Shown here: positions 1 to 6,977 of the stretch, piece by piece | Numbering within the stretch: position 1 is the first letter of the stretch | How the letters are laid out: the number at the start of each line of letters is the position of its first letter | Origin: Alphaproteobacteria bacterium | Lineage (GTDB): Bacteria; Pseudomonadota; Alphaproteobacteria; Rhodobacterales; Rhodobacteraceae | Direction of reading: 5' to 3' | DNA length: 57,989 nt | NCBI GenBank assembly: GCA_030425185.1 | Contig: JAUIAU010000018.1 | Span: 1-57,989, forward strand | The notes under the pieces: model-generated | The model's input: the letters and a program-made list of their open reading frames with translations, nothing else | Database searches by the model: none | Told to the model about the DNA's origin: nothing | Position numbers and translations under genes: made by a program

Positions 1-41
1 CTTCCCTCCGCCCCGCACCTCGCCTAGTGTCGCGCCGCAGT

Positions 42-127
42 GCGGGCGTGGCGGAATGGTAGACGCATCGGACTTAAAATCCGTAGCCCTCCGGGGCGTG
101 TGGGTTCGAGTCCCACCGCCCGCACCA
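42..127 (+). tRNA. tRNA-Leu (anticodon UAA)
   Basis: Acceptor stem GCGGGCG (42-48) pairs with CGCCCGC (117-123), followed by discriminator A and an encoded CCA (125-127). The anticodon loop CTTAAAA at 73-79 gives anticodon TAA (75-77). A long variable arm (CCCTCCGGGG region) and a T arm with GGTTCGAGTCC mark a class II leucine tRNA. The closing pair of the anticodon stem looks like U-U, a minor oddity. Confidence 0.96.
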
Positions 128-133
128 GCCCCC

Positions 134-166
134 CGCCGGACCCGAAACCCTCTTCTTCCGGCGTTT
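134..166 (+). terminator. Candidate terminator after tRNA-Leu
   Basis: A 7-bp stem CGCCGGA (134-140) / TCCGGCG (157-163) with a 16-nt loop is followed by TTT. It lies 7 nt after the tRNA CCA end. The short T run and large loop make it a modest candidate. Confidence 0.45.
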
Positions 167-209
167 CGTCCCGGCCTGGTCCGGCGCAGGCAGATAGGCG
201 GTCCTGTCC

Positions 210-226
210 TTTCGAATAATTCGAAA
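210..226. promoter_or_regulatory. A/T-rich palindrome TTTCGAA-N3-TTCGAAA
   Basis: A perfect 7-bp inverted repeat with a TAA spacer sits in the 217-nt gap between the tRNA and the exported-protein gene at 345. It is conspicuously A/T-rich in a GC-rich background. A dimeric regulator site is more likely than a terminator, since no T run follows. No regulator can be named. Confidence 0.45.
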
Positions 227-344
227 ACCATTTCGACATCCCCTTCGATCGGCGCCCGATGGGCAACAAGCCAATTCGGTCGGGATGCGAATTGCAGGGC
301 AGTAAAGGAAGCAGGGACTCCATGATCTGATTTGGAGTCGTTCC

Positions 345-689
345 ATGAAATCGCTGCCCGCGGCGGGCCTTGCCCTCGCCCTTCTGTCCACCCCGGCCCT
401 CGCCGATGCGACCGGCTTCCTCGGCCTCAGCTTCTCGTTCGGCAACGGCACCGTCTCCAGCGGCGTCAGCGCACGCATCCTGAGCAACGACGTGACCAAC
501 GAGTGGGCCGCCGGCGCAGGCGTCAGCTACTACTTCGCGGGCGAGACCGGTGTCGGCGTCGACCTTGGTGTCGCGCGCAACTTCACCAACAGCGCGGGCT
601 TCGTCGGCTACGACTTCCTGCGCAACCAGCCGGTCGTCAGCTTCGGCGTGACCCGGACGCAGGATGCGGTCGCTGAGCGCATCTTTTAA
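345..689 (+). CDS. Small exported protein of unknown function, copy 1
   Basis: A 114-residue protein starting at an ATG preceded by GGAG at 333-336. Residues 1-20 form a signal peptide (MKSL, hydrophobic core LALALL, cleavage at ALA-DA). The mature part is rich in Gly, Ser, Val and aromatics in alternating runs (SYYF, VGVDLGVARNF, GFVGYDF), compatible with short beta strands of a small surface or outer-membrane protein. I do not recognise the family. A second, damaged copy follows at 761-1060. The last residues (AVAERIF) differ from those of copy 2, so the 3' end has diverged. Confidence 0.75.
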   Translation: MKSLPAAGLALALLSTPALADATGFLGLSFSFGNGTVSSGVSARILSNDVTNEWAAGAGVSYYFAGETGVGVDLGVARNFTNSAGFVGYDFLRNQPVVSFGVTRTQDAVAERIF

Positions 690-1018
690 TCCACTCTGGA
701 TTTGATCCGCTGGCGGGGATGCCCGCCAGCGGTCGCTTGCCTGACCCAGGAGGTCATCCTGTGGGTCCTGCGGGTACTCTTTCAGTCCACCCCAGCCCCC
801 TCGCTGATCCGACCGGCTTCCTCGGCCTCAGCGCCTCCTTAGGAAACCCTCATCTGTCCTCCGGCGTCAGCTATTACTTCACCGGGGAAACCGGCGTCGG
901 TGTCGACGTGGGCGTGGCGCGCAACTTCACCAACAGCGCCGGTTTCGTCGGCTACGACTTCCTGCGCAACCAGCCGGTGGTCAGCTTCGGCGTGACCCGG
1001 ACCCAGGACGCGGCGGCG
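402..1018 (+). repeat. Tandem gene duplication (two diverged copies)
   Basis: Copy 1 (about 402-674) and copy 2 (about 803-1018) align over their coding parts. The offset is 401 nt at the start and 344 nt after the 57-nt deletion in copy 2. Similarity includes synonymous positions, which suggests a fairly recent local duplication. Confidence 0.8.
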
Positions 1019-1060
1019 CCGGCCCCGGCCGAGCCTAAAGGGGTCGCTGTCCTCGGGTGA
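761..1060 (+). CDS. Truncated tandem copy 2 of the exported protein, probably decaying
   Basis: Repeats copy 1 from TGFLGLS through the GFVGYDFLRNQPVVSFGVTRTQDA block almost unchanged, but lacks 19 internal residues (57 nt, in frame) before SYYF. An excellent AGGAGGT (748-754) stands 6 nt before the GTG at 761, which I take as the start; an in-frame ATG at 719 has no such site. Nucleotides matching the copy 1 signal peptide are present, but small insertions shift the frame there, so the encoded LSVHPSPLAD has lost the hydrophobic core. If made, the product may not be exported. The C-terminus is extended by an Ala/Pro tail. It could be a pseudogene. Confidence 0.5.
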   Translation: MGPAGTLSVHPSPLADPTGFLGLSASLGNPHLSSGVSYYFTGETGVGVDVGVARNFTNSAGFVGYDFLRNQPVVSFGVTRTQDAAAPAPAEPKGVAVLG

Positions 1061-1123
1061 TCGACCCTCCGCCGGTTTAAGACCCGCGAGGCCTGTCACG
1101 CGACCGGCATCTGACCCACGATC

Positions 1124-1150
1124 CGGGCGGTCCGCGGGGCCGCCCGTTTT
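1124..1150 (+). terminator. Rho-independent terminator
   Basis: Stem CGGGCGG (1124-1130) / CCGCCCG (1140-1146) with a 9-nt loop is followed directly by TTTT (1147-1150). It ends transcription coming from the exported-protein pair and lies before the convergent methyltransferase gene. Confidence 0.75.
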
Positions 1151-1172
1151 CTGTTCGACGGCAACCGGGATC

Positions 1173-2282
1173 TCACAACACCCCGGTCCGGTGCAGCGTG
1201 ATCTTCAGCCCGCCGTGCGGGATCGGGCCGAGCTGGTCGCGGAAGGGCAGGCCGGTCGCCTTGGCCAGCCCGCCGTCCGAGGTCACCAGACCCACGCGCC
1301 AGCCCGCGAAGCGCTCGGTCAGCGCCTTGCCGAGCGCCCCGTAGAGCGAGAACAAGAGCTTCCGGTCCCCGATCCGCGCGCCGTAGGGCGGGTTGACCAT
1401 CACGAGGCCCGGCGGCCCCTCGGGGCGCAGCACGTCGCTGACTGCGCCCCGGGTGAAGTGGCAGCGGTCGCCCACCCCGGCCCGCGCCGCGTTCTCGGTC
1501 GCCGAACTGATCGCCCCCGCGTCCCGGTCCGAGCCGTAACCGGACAGCCCCGCCGCCCGGTCCGGCGCGCCCGCCCGCAGCGCGTCCCAGGCGCCCGCGT
1601 CGAACACCGCCAGCCGCTCGAATGCGAAGGCGTGCGACCGGCCGGGGAACAGCCCCGCCGCAATCTCGGCCGCCTCGATCGGGAAGGTGCCCGAGCCGCA
1701 CATCGGGTCCAGCACCGGCTCCCGCCCGTCATAGCCGCAGGCGCGCAGGAACAGCGCCGCCAGCGTCTCGCGCATCGGGGCCTTGCCGACCGAGACCTTG
1801 TGGCCCCGCTTGTGCAGGCTCTCGCCCGAGGTATCGACGCTGATCGTGCAGAGGTCGTCGTCGATCCTGAGCTTCAGCCGCACCTCGGCCTCGTCCGACA
1901 GCGGCACGCCCAGCGTCTCGGTCAGCGCGCGCTCGACGCGCTGCGCGGCGGCCCCGGCATGGTAGATGCGGCTGGCGCGGCAGGTCGCCTCGACCTTCAC
2001 CGGCACGTCCGGGCGCAGCACGGCGGCCCAGTCCAGCTTGCGCGCCCGCTTGTCGAGCTGCGCGAGGTGCATCGCCCGGAAACTGGCGATCCGCACCAGC
2101 ACCCGGCCCGCGCCGCGCAGCACGAGGTTGGCGCGCATCGCCTCGGTCCAGTCGCCCGTCACGCTGACGCCGCCGGGGCCGGGGGTCACGCCGTGGAATC
2201 CGGCCGCGCGCGCCTCCTCGGCCAGAAGCGGTTCCAGCCCGGGCGGGGCGACGAGGAAGATGTCGAGCGGGGCATCGGTCAT
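1173..2282 (-). CDS. THUMP-domain 23S rRNA guanine-N2 methyltransferase (RlmL-type)
   Basis: A 369-residue class I SAM-dependent RNA methyltransferase. The N-terminal third (about 1-160) matches the ferredoxin-like plus THUMP RNA-binding region of the RlmL/YcbY N-terminal half. The SAM-binding motif I is DPMCGSGTF (192-200) and the catalytic motif IV is NPPY (297-300), typical of N2-guanine methylation. Unlike E. coli RlmKL it has no second RlmK methyltransferase half, as is usual in alphaproteobacteria. It is transcribed divergently from the dehydrogenase at 2381. The exact rRNA position modified (m2G2445 in E. coli) is inferred from family only. Confidence 0.85.
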   Translation of the reverse strand: MTDAPLDIFLVAPPGLEPLLAEEARAAGFHGVTPGPGGVSVTGDWTEAMRANLVLRGAGRVLVRIASFRAMHLAQLDKRARKLDWAAVLRPDVPVKVEATCRASRIYHAGAAAQRVERALTETLGVPLSDEAEVRLKLRIDDDLCTISVDTSGESLHKRGHKVSVGKAPMRETLAALFLRACGYDGREPVLDPMCGSGTFPIEAAEIAAGLFPGRSHAFAFERLAVFDAGAWDALRAGAPDRAAGLSGYGSDRDAGAISSATENAARAGVGDRCHFTRGAVSDVLRPEGPPGLVMVNPPYGARIGDRKLLFSLYGALGKALTERFAGWRVGLVTSDGGLAKATGLPFRDQLGPIPHGGLKITLHRTGVL

Positions 2283-2380
2283 CCCGCTTCCCTAGCCGCT
2301 CGCGCCGCCGCGCGCGAGAGGCACTTGCATTCCCGCGCGCCCCGCGCCCCTATCGCCCCGGACGCAGGGGAGGGCGCGAC

Positions 2381-3259
2381 ATGCAGGACATCACCTTCAT
2401 CGGCTTCGGCGAGGCGGGCGGGGCCATCGTCTCGGGCTGGGGGGCGCGGGACGGGATTGCGGCCTATGACCTGAAGACCGACGCGCCCGACACCGCCGCC
2501 GCCATGCGGGACCGGATGGCCGCCCATGGCGTCACCCCCTGCGACAGCGCCGCAGACGCGGTTGCCCGCGCCGACATGGTGCTCTGCACCGTCACCGCCG
2601 ACCAGGCCGTCACCGCCGCCCGCACCGCCGCGCCGCACCTGCGGCCGGGCACGATCTGGTGCGACCTGAACTCCTGCGCGCCGTCCTCCAAGCGCGAGGC
2701 GGCCGCGGTCATCGAGGCCGCCGGCGGCCGCTACGTCGATGTCGCCGTGATGGCCCCGGTCCATCCTAAGCTGAACATGGTGCCGCTGCTCGTCTCCGGC
2801 CCGCATGCGGGCGAGGTGGCGCCGCTGCTGGCCGCGCTGCCGATGGCCCCGCGCGTGGTCGAGGGGCCCGTCGGCGCGGCCTCGTCGATCAAGATGATCC
2901 GCTCGGTCATGGTGAAGGGCCTGGAGGCGCTGACCGCCGAATGCACGCTGGCCGCCGTCGCTGCGGGGGTCGAGGACGAGGTGCTCGGCTCGCTGATGAC
3001 AAGCCACCCCGGCACAGACTGGCCGGGGCAGGCGGCCTACAACTTCGAGCGCGCGCTGGTCCACGGCGCCCGCCGCGCCGCCGAGATGGAGGAGGTCGCC
3101 AGGACCCTGCGCGACCTCGGCCTGCCCGACGACATGGCCCGCGCCACCGTGCTCTGGGAACGCCGCATCGCCTCCACCGGCCTGCCCGCCCCCGAGGACG
3201 CCCGCGCCACCGGCCCCCGCGCCATCGCCGAGACGCTGCTGCCCGCGCTCAGGGGGTGA
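2381..3259 (+). CDS. NAD(P)-binding dehydrogenase, DUF1932 / beta-hydroxyacid dehydrogenase-like
   Basis: A 292-residue protein with an N-terminal Rossmann fold (FIGFGEAGG, residues 6-14) and a C-terminal helical domain of the DUF1932 type, related to 3-hydroxyisobutyrate and 6-phosphogluconate dehydrogenases. The conserved SSIKMIRS segment holds the expected catalytic lysine. The start is supported by GGGGAGGG 7 nt upstream. It lies 76 nt before ligA on the same strand, so probably works in the same aromatic pathway. LigC, which oxidises the ring-cleavage semialdehyde, belongs to a different (GFO/IDH/MocA) family, so this enzyme may be a non-homologous replacement. That is inference. A 6-bp hairpin (3252-3266) spans its stop codon. 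Confidence 0.8.
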   Translation: MQDITFIGFGEAGGAIVSGWGARDGIAAYDLKTDAPDTAAAMRDRMAAHGVTPCDSAADAVARADMVLCTVTADQAVTAARTAAPHLRPGTIWCDLNSCAPSSKREAAAVIEAAGGRYVDVAVMAPVHPKLNMVPLLVSGPHAGEVAPLLAALPMAPRVVEGPVGAASSIKMIRSVMVKGLEALTAECTLAAVAAGVEDEVLGSLMTSHPGTDWPGQAAYNFERALVHGARRAAEMEEVARTLRDLGLPDDMARATVLWERRIASTGLPAPEDARATGPRAIAETLLPALRG

Positions 3260-3335
3260 CACCCCCCGGTGACAGCCGCCGTCCCGCGCGGCTAGACTGG
3301 GGCAGAACGGGGCCGAAACGGGGGGAGGACAGGCG

Positions 3336-3725
3336 ATGAGCGACAGCGCGAAGTTCGACGCGATTCCGGGCACCTATGTCTTCGACGGCAAGCGCTGCCG
3401 CGAGGGCTATCACCTGAACATGTTCTGCAAGTCGATGGAGCGCGAGGAGAACCGCCGCGCCTATACCGAGGACCCGGCGGGCTATCTCGACCGCTACCCG
3501 ATGACGCCCGAGCAGCGGCGGCTGGTCGAGGCGCGCGACTGGCTGGGGATGCTGCACGCGGGCGGCAACATCTACTACATGCTGAAGCTCATCTCCTACG
3601 ACCGCTCGACGCTGCAGCATGTCGGCGGCCAGATGACCGGGATGACGGTGGACGAGTTCCGCGACATGCTGGCCGAGGGCCGGATGGGACCGGCGGGCCT
3701 CGGCCCGGCCCGGCAGGCGCGCTGA
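3336..3725 (+). CDS. ligA: Protocatechuate 4,5-dioxygenase alpha subunit (LigA family)
   Basis: A 129-residue small subunit of the extradiol type II dioxygenase. The family pattern IPGT-VF-G-R-GY-LN at 11-31, GGN-YY-KL in the middle and GMT-EEF/MTVDEF near the end match LigA. The alpha subunit caps the active site of the catalytic beta subunit. GGGGGAGG precedes the ATG. Its stop overlaps the ligB start by one base (TGATG), so translation is coupled and the two are made in equal amounts. Gallate and related catechol dicarboxylates are alternative substrates within this family. Confidence 0.87.
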   Translation: MSDSAKFDAIPGTYVFDGKRCREGYHLNMFCKSMEREENRRAYTEDPAGYLDRYPMTPEQRRLVEARDWLGMLHAGGNIYYMLKLISYDRSTLQHVGGQMTGMTVDEFRDMLAEGRMGPAGLGPARQAR

Positions 3726-4561
3726 TGGCCCGGATCGTCGCCGGGGTCGGCACCTCGCACATTCCCGCCGTGGGCGCGGCGCTCGACCGGGGCGAGCACG
3801 GCAATGCCTACTGGGCGCCGATCTTCGCGGGCTTCGAGGGCGCGCGCGACTGGCTGGCCAGCATCGCGCCCGACGTGGCGATCGTGGTCTACAACGACCA
3901 CGCCAGCGCCTTCTCGCTGGAACTGACGCCGACCTTCACGCTGGGCCTCGCCGAGGTCTTCCGCCCCGCCGACCAGGGCTATGGCCGCCGCAAGGTGCCC
4001 GATGTCGCCGGGCACCCCGACCTCGCCGTGCACCTGCTCGAACGGCTGGTGGCGGACGAGTTCGACATGGCGCAGGCGCTCGAGATGGACGTGGACCACG
4101 GGCTGACCGTGCCGCTGTCGGTGCTCTGCGGCACGCCCGCCGCCTGGCCCTTCCCGGTGATCCCGCTGGCGGTCAACGTCATCAAGTATCCGCAGCCCAC
4201 CGCCCGGCGCTGCTTCCGGCTGGGCGAGGCCATCGGGCGCGCCGTCGCCAGCTACCCGGAGGACCTGCGCGTCGCGGTGATCGGCACCGGCGGCATGTCG
4301 CACCAGTTGCAGGGCGAGCGCGCGGGGCTCTGGAACCCAGAGTTCGACCGCGCCTTCCTCGACGACCTGACCGCCGACCCGGAGCGCCTCGCCGCGCTCG
4401 ATCACGTCACGCTGGTGCGCGACGCGGGCAGCGAGGGGATGGAACTGATCATGTGGCTGGTGATGCGCGGCGCGCTGGGGATCGCCCCGCGCGAGGCCTA
4501 CCGCTTCTACCACTACCCCGCCTCGAACACCGCGCTGGGCCTGATCGCCTTCGAGACCTGA
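3725..4561 (+). CDS. ligB: Protocatechuate 4,5-dioxygenase beta subunit (LigB, catalytic)
   Basis: A 278-residue catalytic subunit that opens the protocatechuate ring with O2 to 4-carboxy-2-hydroxymuconate-6-semialdehyde. Iron ligands by family alignment are His12 (GTSHIP), His59 (YNDHASAF) and Glu240 (SEGME); the catalytic His193 lies in GTGGMSHQLQG. The ending TFYH/RFYHYPASNTALG is characteristic. Length agrees with Sphingobium LigB (about 300) minus a short tail. Coupled to ligA. Later steps are not adjacent, but ligI lies at the right end of the window. Confidence 0.9.
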   Translation: MARIVAGVGTSHIPAVGAALDRGEHGNAYWAPIFAGFEGARDWLASIAPDVAIVVYNDHASAFSLELTPTFTLGLAEVFRPADQGYGRRKVPDVAGHPDLAVHLLERLVADEFDMAQALEMDVDHGLTVPLSVLCGTPAAWPFPVIPLAVNVIKYPQPTARRCFRLGEAIGRAVASYPEDLRVAVIGTGGMSHQLQGERAGLWNPEFDRAFLDDLTADPERLAALDHVTLVRDAGSEGMELIMWLVMRGALGIAPREAYRFYHYPASNTALGLIAFET

Positions 4562-4629
4562 GCTGCGTTGACACCTTGCCCGGCGCGCGCAAGCTCCGGG
4601 TCACCTGCCGTTGCCGGAGCCGCCGCCCG

Positions 4630-4950
4630 ATGCTGCGCCTTGTCCTGAGCCTCTGCCTTGCGCTTTTCGTCAGCGCGGGTGCCCTGCGCGCCCTGCCATC
4701 GGGCGCGGATGCTGCGGGGACGGACGCGCCGCACGCGATGGCGATGGACGGCTGCGCCCACGGCCCGGCGACCGCGGCGCAGGGGGACGGCACCTGCCCG
4801 CACCCGGCGGCCTGCATGGTCTGGCTGCCGCCCGCGCCCGCCGCCCCCGCGCCCCGCCCCGAGCGGCGCCTCCTGCTGACCCCCGGCCCGGTCGCCGTCG
4901 CGGCCCCGGTCCGCGCGCTGCCGCCCGACACGCCCCCGCCCCGCGCCTGA
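4630..4950 (+). CDS. Small exported His/Met/Cys-containing protein
   Basis: A 106-residue product with a signal peptide (LRLVLSLCLALFVSAGALRA) and a short mature chain. It contains a cluster of His, Met and Cys (HAMAMDGCAH, then CPHPAACM) followed by a Pro/Ala-rich tail. Such clusters can bind copper or another metal in the periplasm, but I recognise no named family. GGAG lies about 10 nt before the ATG. It is followed 59 nt later by a c-type cytochrome gene in the same direction, which fits a periplasmic role. Confidence 0.55.
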   Translation: MLRLVLSLCLALFVSAGALRALPSGADAAGTDAPHAMAMDGCAHGPATAAQGDGTCPHPAACMVWLPPAPAAPAPRPERRLLLTPGPVAVAAPVRALPPDTPPPRA

Positions 4951-5009
4951 TCCGATCCCGACACCCGCGCCCCGCCGGCGCGTCCTCACACCCCAGATCG
5001 GACCTGACC

Positions 5010-5459
5010 ATGAACATCGTATACTCCGCCCTCGCCGTGGCCGGGGGCCTTGCCCTCGCCGCGGGGATCCTGACCCGCGCCACCGACGATGCCCCCGCGC
5101 CCCTCGCCGCCACCGGGACCGCGCCCGTCTCGGCCGGGGCGGCGCTGGTGCAGGTGCGCCTGCCCGCCGCCCTCAGCCCCGGCGCGGTCCTTGGCAAGAC
5201 CGCCTTCGACGCCCGCTGCGCCCAGTGCCACGGCGACAACGCCGCCGGGCGCGACGGCGTCGGCCCGCCGCTGGTCCACAGGATCTACGAGCCCTCGCAC
5301 CACGGCGACATGGCCTTCCTGATGGCGGTGCGGAACGGCGTGGTCGCGCATCACTGGCGCTTCGGGGACATGCCCGCGCAACCGGGCCTGACCGACGCCG
5401 ACCTGGCCGCCATCGTGGCCTATGTCCGCGAATTGCAGCGCGCGAACGGCATCGACTGA
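5010..5459 (+). CDS. Membrane-anchored or periplasmic monoheme cytochrome c
   Basis: A 149-residue protein with an N-terminal hydrophobic segment (residues 5-21) that is a signal peptide or anchor. One haem c motif CAQCH is at residues 70-74. A downstream FGDMPAQPG supplies the likely axial Met, and LTDADLAAIVAYVREL is the typical class I C-terminal helix. It should carry electrons in the periplasm. Neighbours are the exported protein at 4630 and a D-lactate-dehydrogenase-like flavoprotein at 5564, a possible electron donor. That pairing is inference. Confidence 0.88.
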   Translation: MNIVYSALAVAGGLALAAGILTRATDDAPAPLAATGTAPVSAGAALVQVRLPAALSPGAVLGKTAFDARCAQCHGDNAAGRDGVGPPLVHRIYEPSHHGDMAFLMAVRNGVVAHHWRFGDMPAQPGLTDADLAAIVAYVRELQRANGID

Positions 5460-5468
5460 CACCGCCTG

Positions 5469-5503
5469 CCCGGCGCGCGTGGGGAGTTTTCCCGCGCGCC
5501 GGG
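5469..5503. terminator. Strong GC hairpin after the cytochrome c gene
   Basis: A perfect 11-bp inverted repeat, CCCGGCGCGCG (5469-5479) and CGCGCGCCGGG (5493-5503), with a 13-nt loop containing TTTT. No T run follows the stem, so it may act as an mRNA 3'-end stabiliser or a factor-assisted stop. It begins 10 nt after the cytochrome stop. A similar core (TGCCCGGCGCGCG) occurs after ligB near 4577-4589. Confidence 0.5.
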
Positions 5504-5563
5504 ACCGGCTAACGTCGCCCCATCGCGCCGCGACCGGACCCGCGGCGCGAAGGGAGGACGACC

Positions 5564-6973
5564 ATGACCCTGCACGAGACCTTCACCCGCAACGAGGCGG
5601 GCCTCGCCGCCGTGCTGCCCCTGCTGAAACAGCGCTTCGGGGACCGGATGCAGACCGGCACCTCGATCCGCGAGCAGCACGGCCACACCACGACCTGGCT
5701 GGCGAACCAGATCCCCGACGCCGTGGTCTTCGCCACCTCGACCGCCGATGTGGCCGAGACGGTGACGCTCTGCGCCGAGCATCGCGTGCCGGTCATCCCC
5801 TTCGGCACCGGCACCTCGCTGGAAGGGCAGGTCAACGCGCCCGCGGGGGGCATCTCGCTCGACCTCAGCCTGATGAGCCGGGTGCTCAAGGTCCATGCCG
5901 AGGACCTCGACGCGGTGGTGCAGCCCGGCGTGACCCGCAAGCAGCTGAACGAGCACCTCCGCGACCAGGGCCTGTTCTTCCCGATCGACCCCGGCGCCGA
6001 CGCCAGCCTCGGCGGCATGGCGGCCACGCGGGCCTCGGGCACCAACGCGGTGCGCTACGGCACGATGAAGGACAACGTCCTCGCGCTGGAGGCGGTGCTG
6101 GCCGACGGTACCGTGATCCGCACCGGCAGCCGGGCGAAGAAGTCGAGCGCGGGCTACGACCTGACCCGGCTCCTCGTCGGTTCGGAAGGCACGCTGGGCG
6201 TCATCACCGAACTGACCCTGCGCCTGCACGGCATCCCCGAGGCGATGGCCAGCGCGCGCGTCTCCTTCGACCGGGTCGAGGACGCCTGCCAGACCGTGAT
6301 CCTCGCGGTGCAGGTCGGCCTGCCGATGGCCCGGATGGAACTGCTCGACGCGCTGACGGTGCAGGCGGTCAACGCCTACTCGAAGCTCGACCTGCCCGAA
6401 ACGCCGGTGCTGCTGCTCGAATTCCACGGCACCGAGGCGGGCGTGAAGGAACAGGCCGAGATGTTCGGCGAGATCGCCCGCGACTGCGGCGGGCGCGACT
6501 TCACCTGGACCGGCCGCGCCGAGGAGCGCTCGAGGCTCTGGCAGGCCCGCCACGATGCCTACTGGGCGACGACCGCGCTCCGCCCCGGCGCGCGCGGCCT
6601 CAGCACCGATGTCTGCGTGCCGATCTCGCGGCTGGCCGACTGCGTGGGCGAGGCCACCGCCAAGGCCGCCGCCGAGGGCCTGCTGGCCCCCGTGGTGGGC
6701 CATGTCGGCGACGGCAACTTCCACATGCTCCTGCTCGTCGACGACACGGTGCCGGGCGAGCGCGCGCAGGCCGAGGCCTTTGTCGGCTGGCTGAACGACC
6801 TCGCGCTGTCGATGGAGGGCACCTGCACCGGCGAGCACGGCATCGGCCAGGGCAAGCGCAAGTACCTCCGGCGCGAGATCGGCCCGGCGCTGGGCCCGAT
6901 GGCCGCGATCAAGGCGGCGCTCGACCCGCAGAACATCCTCAACCCGGGCAAGATCCTGCCGCCCGAGGGCTGA
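5564..6973 (+). CDS. FAD-linked D-lactate dehydrogenase (cytochrome)-type oxidoreductase
   Basis: A 469-residue flavoprotein of the GlcD / D-lactate dehydrogenase (cytochrome) group. The N-terminal FAD (PCMH-type) domain covers about 40-215, with PFGTGTSLEGQ, GLFFPIDPGADASLGGM and LLVGSEGTLGVITE as cofactor-binding signatures. The C-terminal domain carries VVGHVGDGNFH, GTCTGEHGIGQGK and the end PQNILNPGKI. It oxidises a 2-hydroxy acid to a 2-oxo acid and passes electrons to cytochrome c or quinone. GGGAGG precedes the ATG. Glycolate or another 2-hydroxy acid is a possible substrate. It converges on the kinase at 6978 with a 4-nt gap. Confidence 0.85.
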   Translation: MTLHETFTRNEAGLAAVLPLLKQRFGDRMQTGTSIREQHGHTTTWLANQIPDAVVFATSTADVAETVTLCAEHRVPVIPFGTGTSLEGQVNAPAGGISLDLSLMSRVLKVHAEDLDAVVQPGVTRKQLNEHLRDQGLFFPIDPGADASLGGMAATRASGTNAVRYGTMKDNVLALEAVLADGTVIRTGSRAKKSSAGYDLTRLLVGSEGTLGVITELTLRLHGIPEAMASARVSFDRVEDACQTVILAVQVGLPMARMELLDALTVQAVNAYSKLDLPETPVLLLEFHGTEAGVKEQAEMFGEIARDCGGRDFTWTGRAEERSRLWQARHDAYWATTALRPGARGLSTDVCVPISRLADCVGEATAKAAAEGLLAPVVGHVGDGNFHMLLLVDDTVPGERAQAEAFVGWLNDLALSMEGTCTGEHGIGQGKRKYLRREIGPALGPMAAIKAALDPQNILNPGKILPPEG

Positions 6974-6977
6974 GCCC

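Noticed and set aside
5420-6838. Long antisense open frame (about 470 codons) opposite the flavoprotein gene
   Set aside because: Its product is His/Arg/Gly-rich without domains and lies wholly opposite a well-supported gene; high GC makes such frames common.
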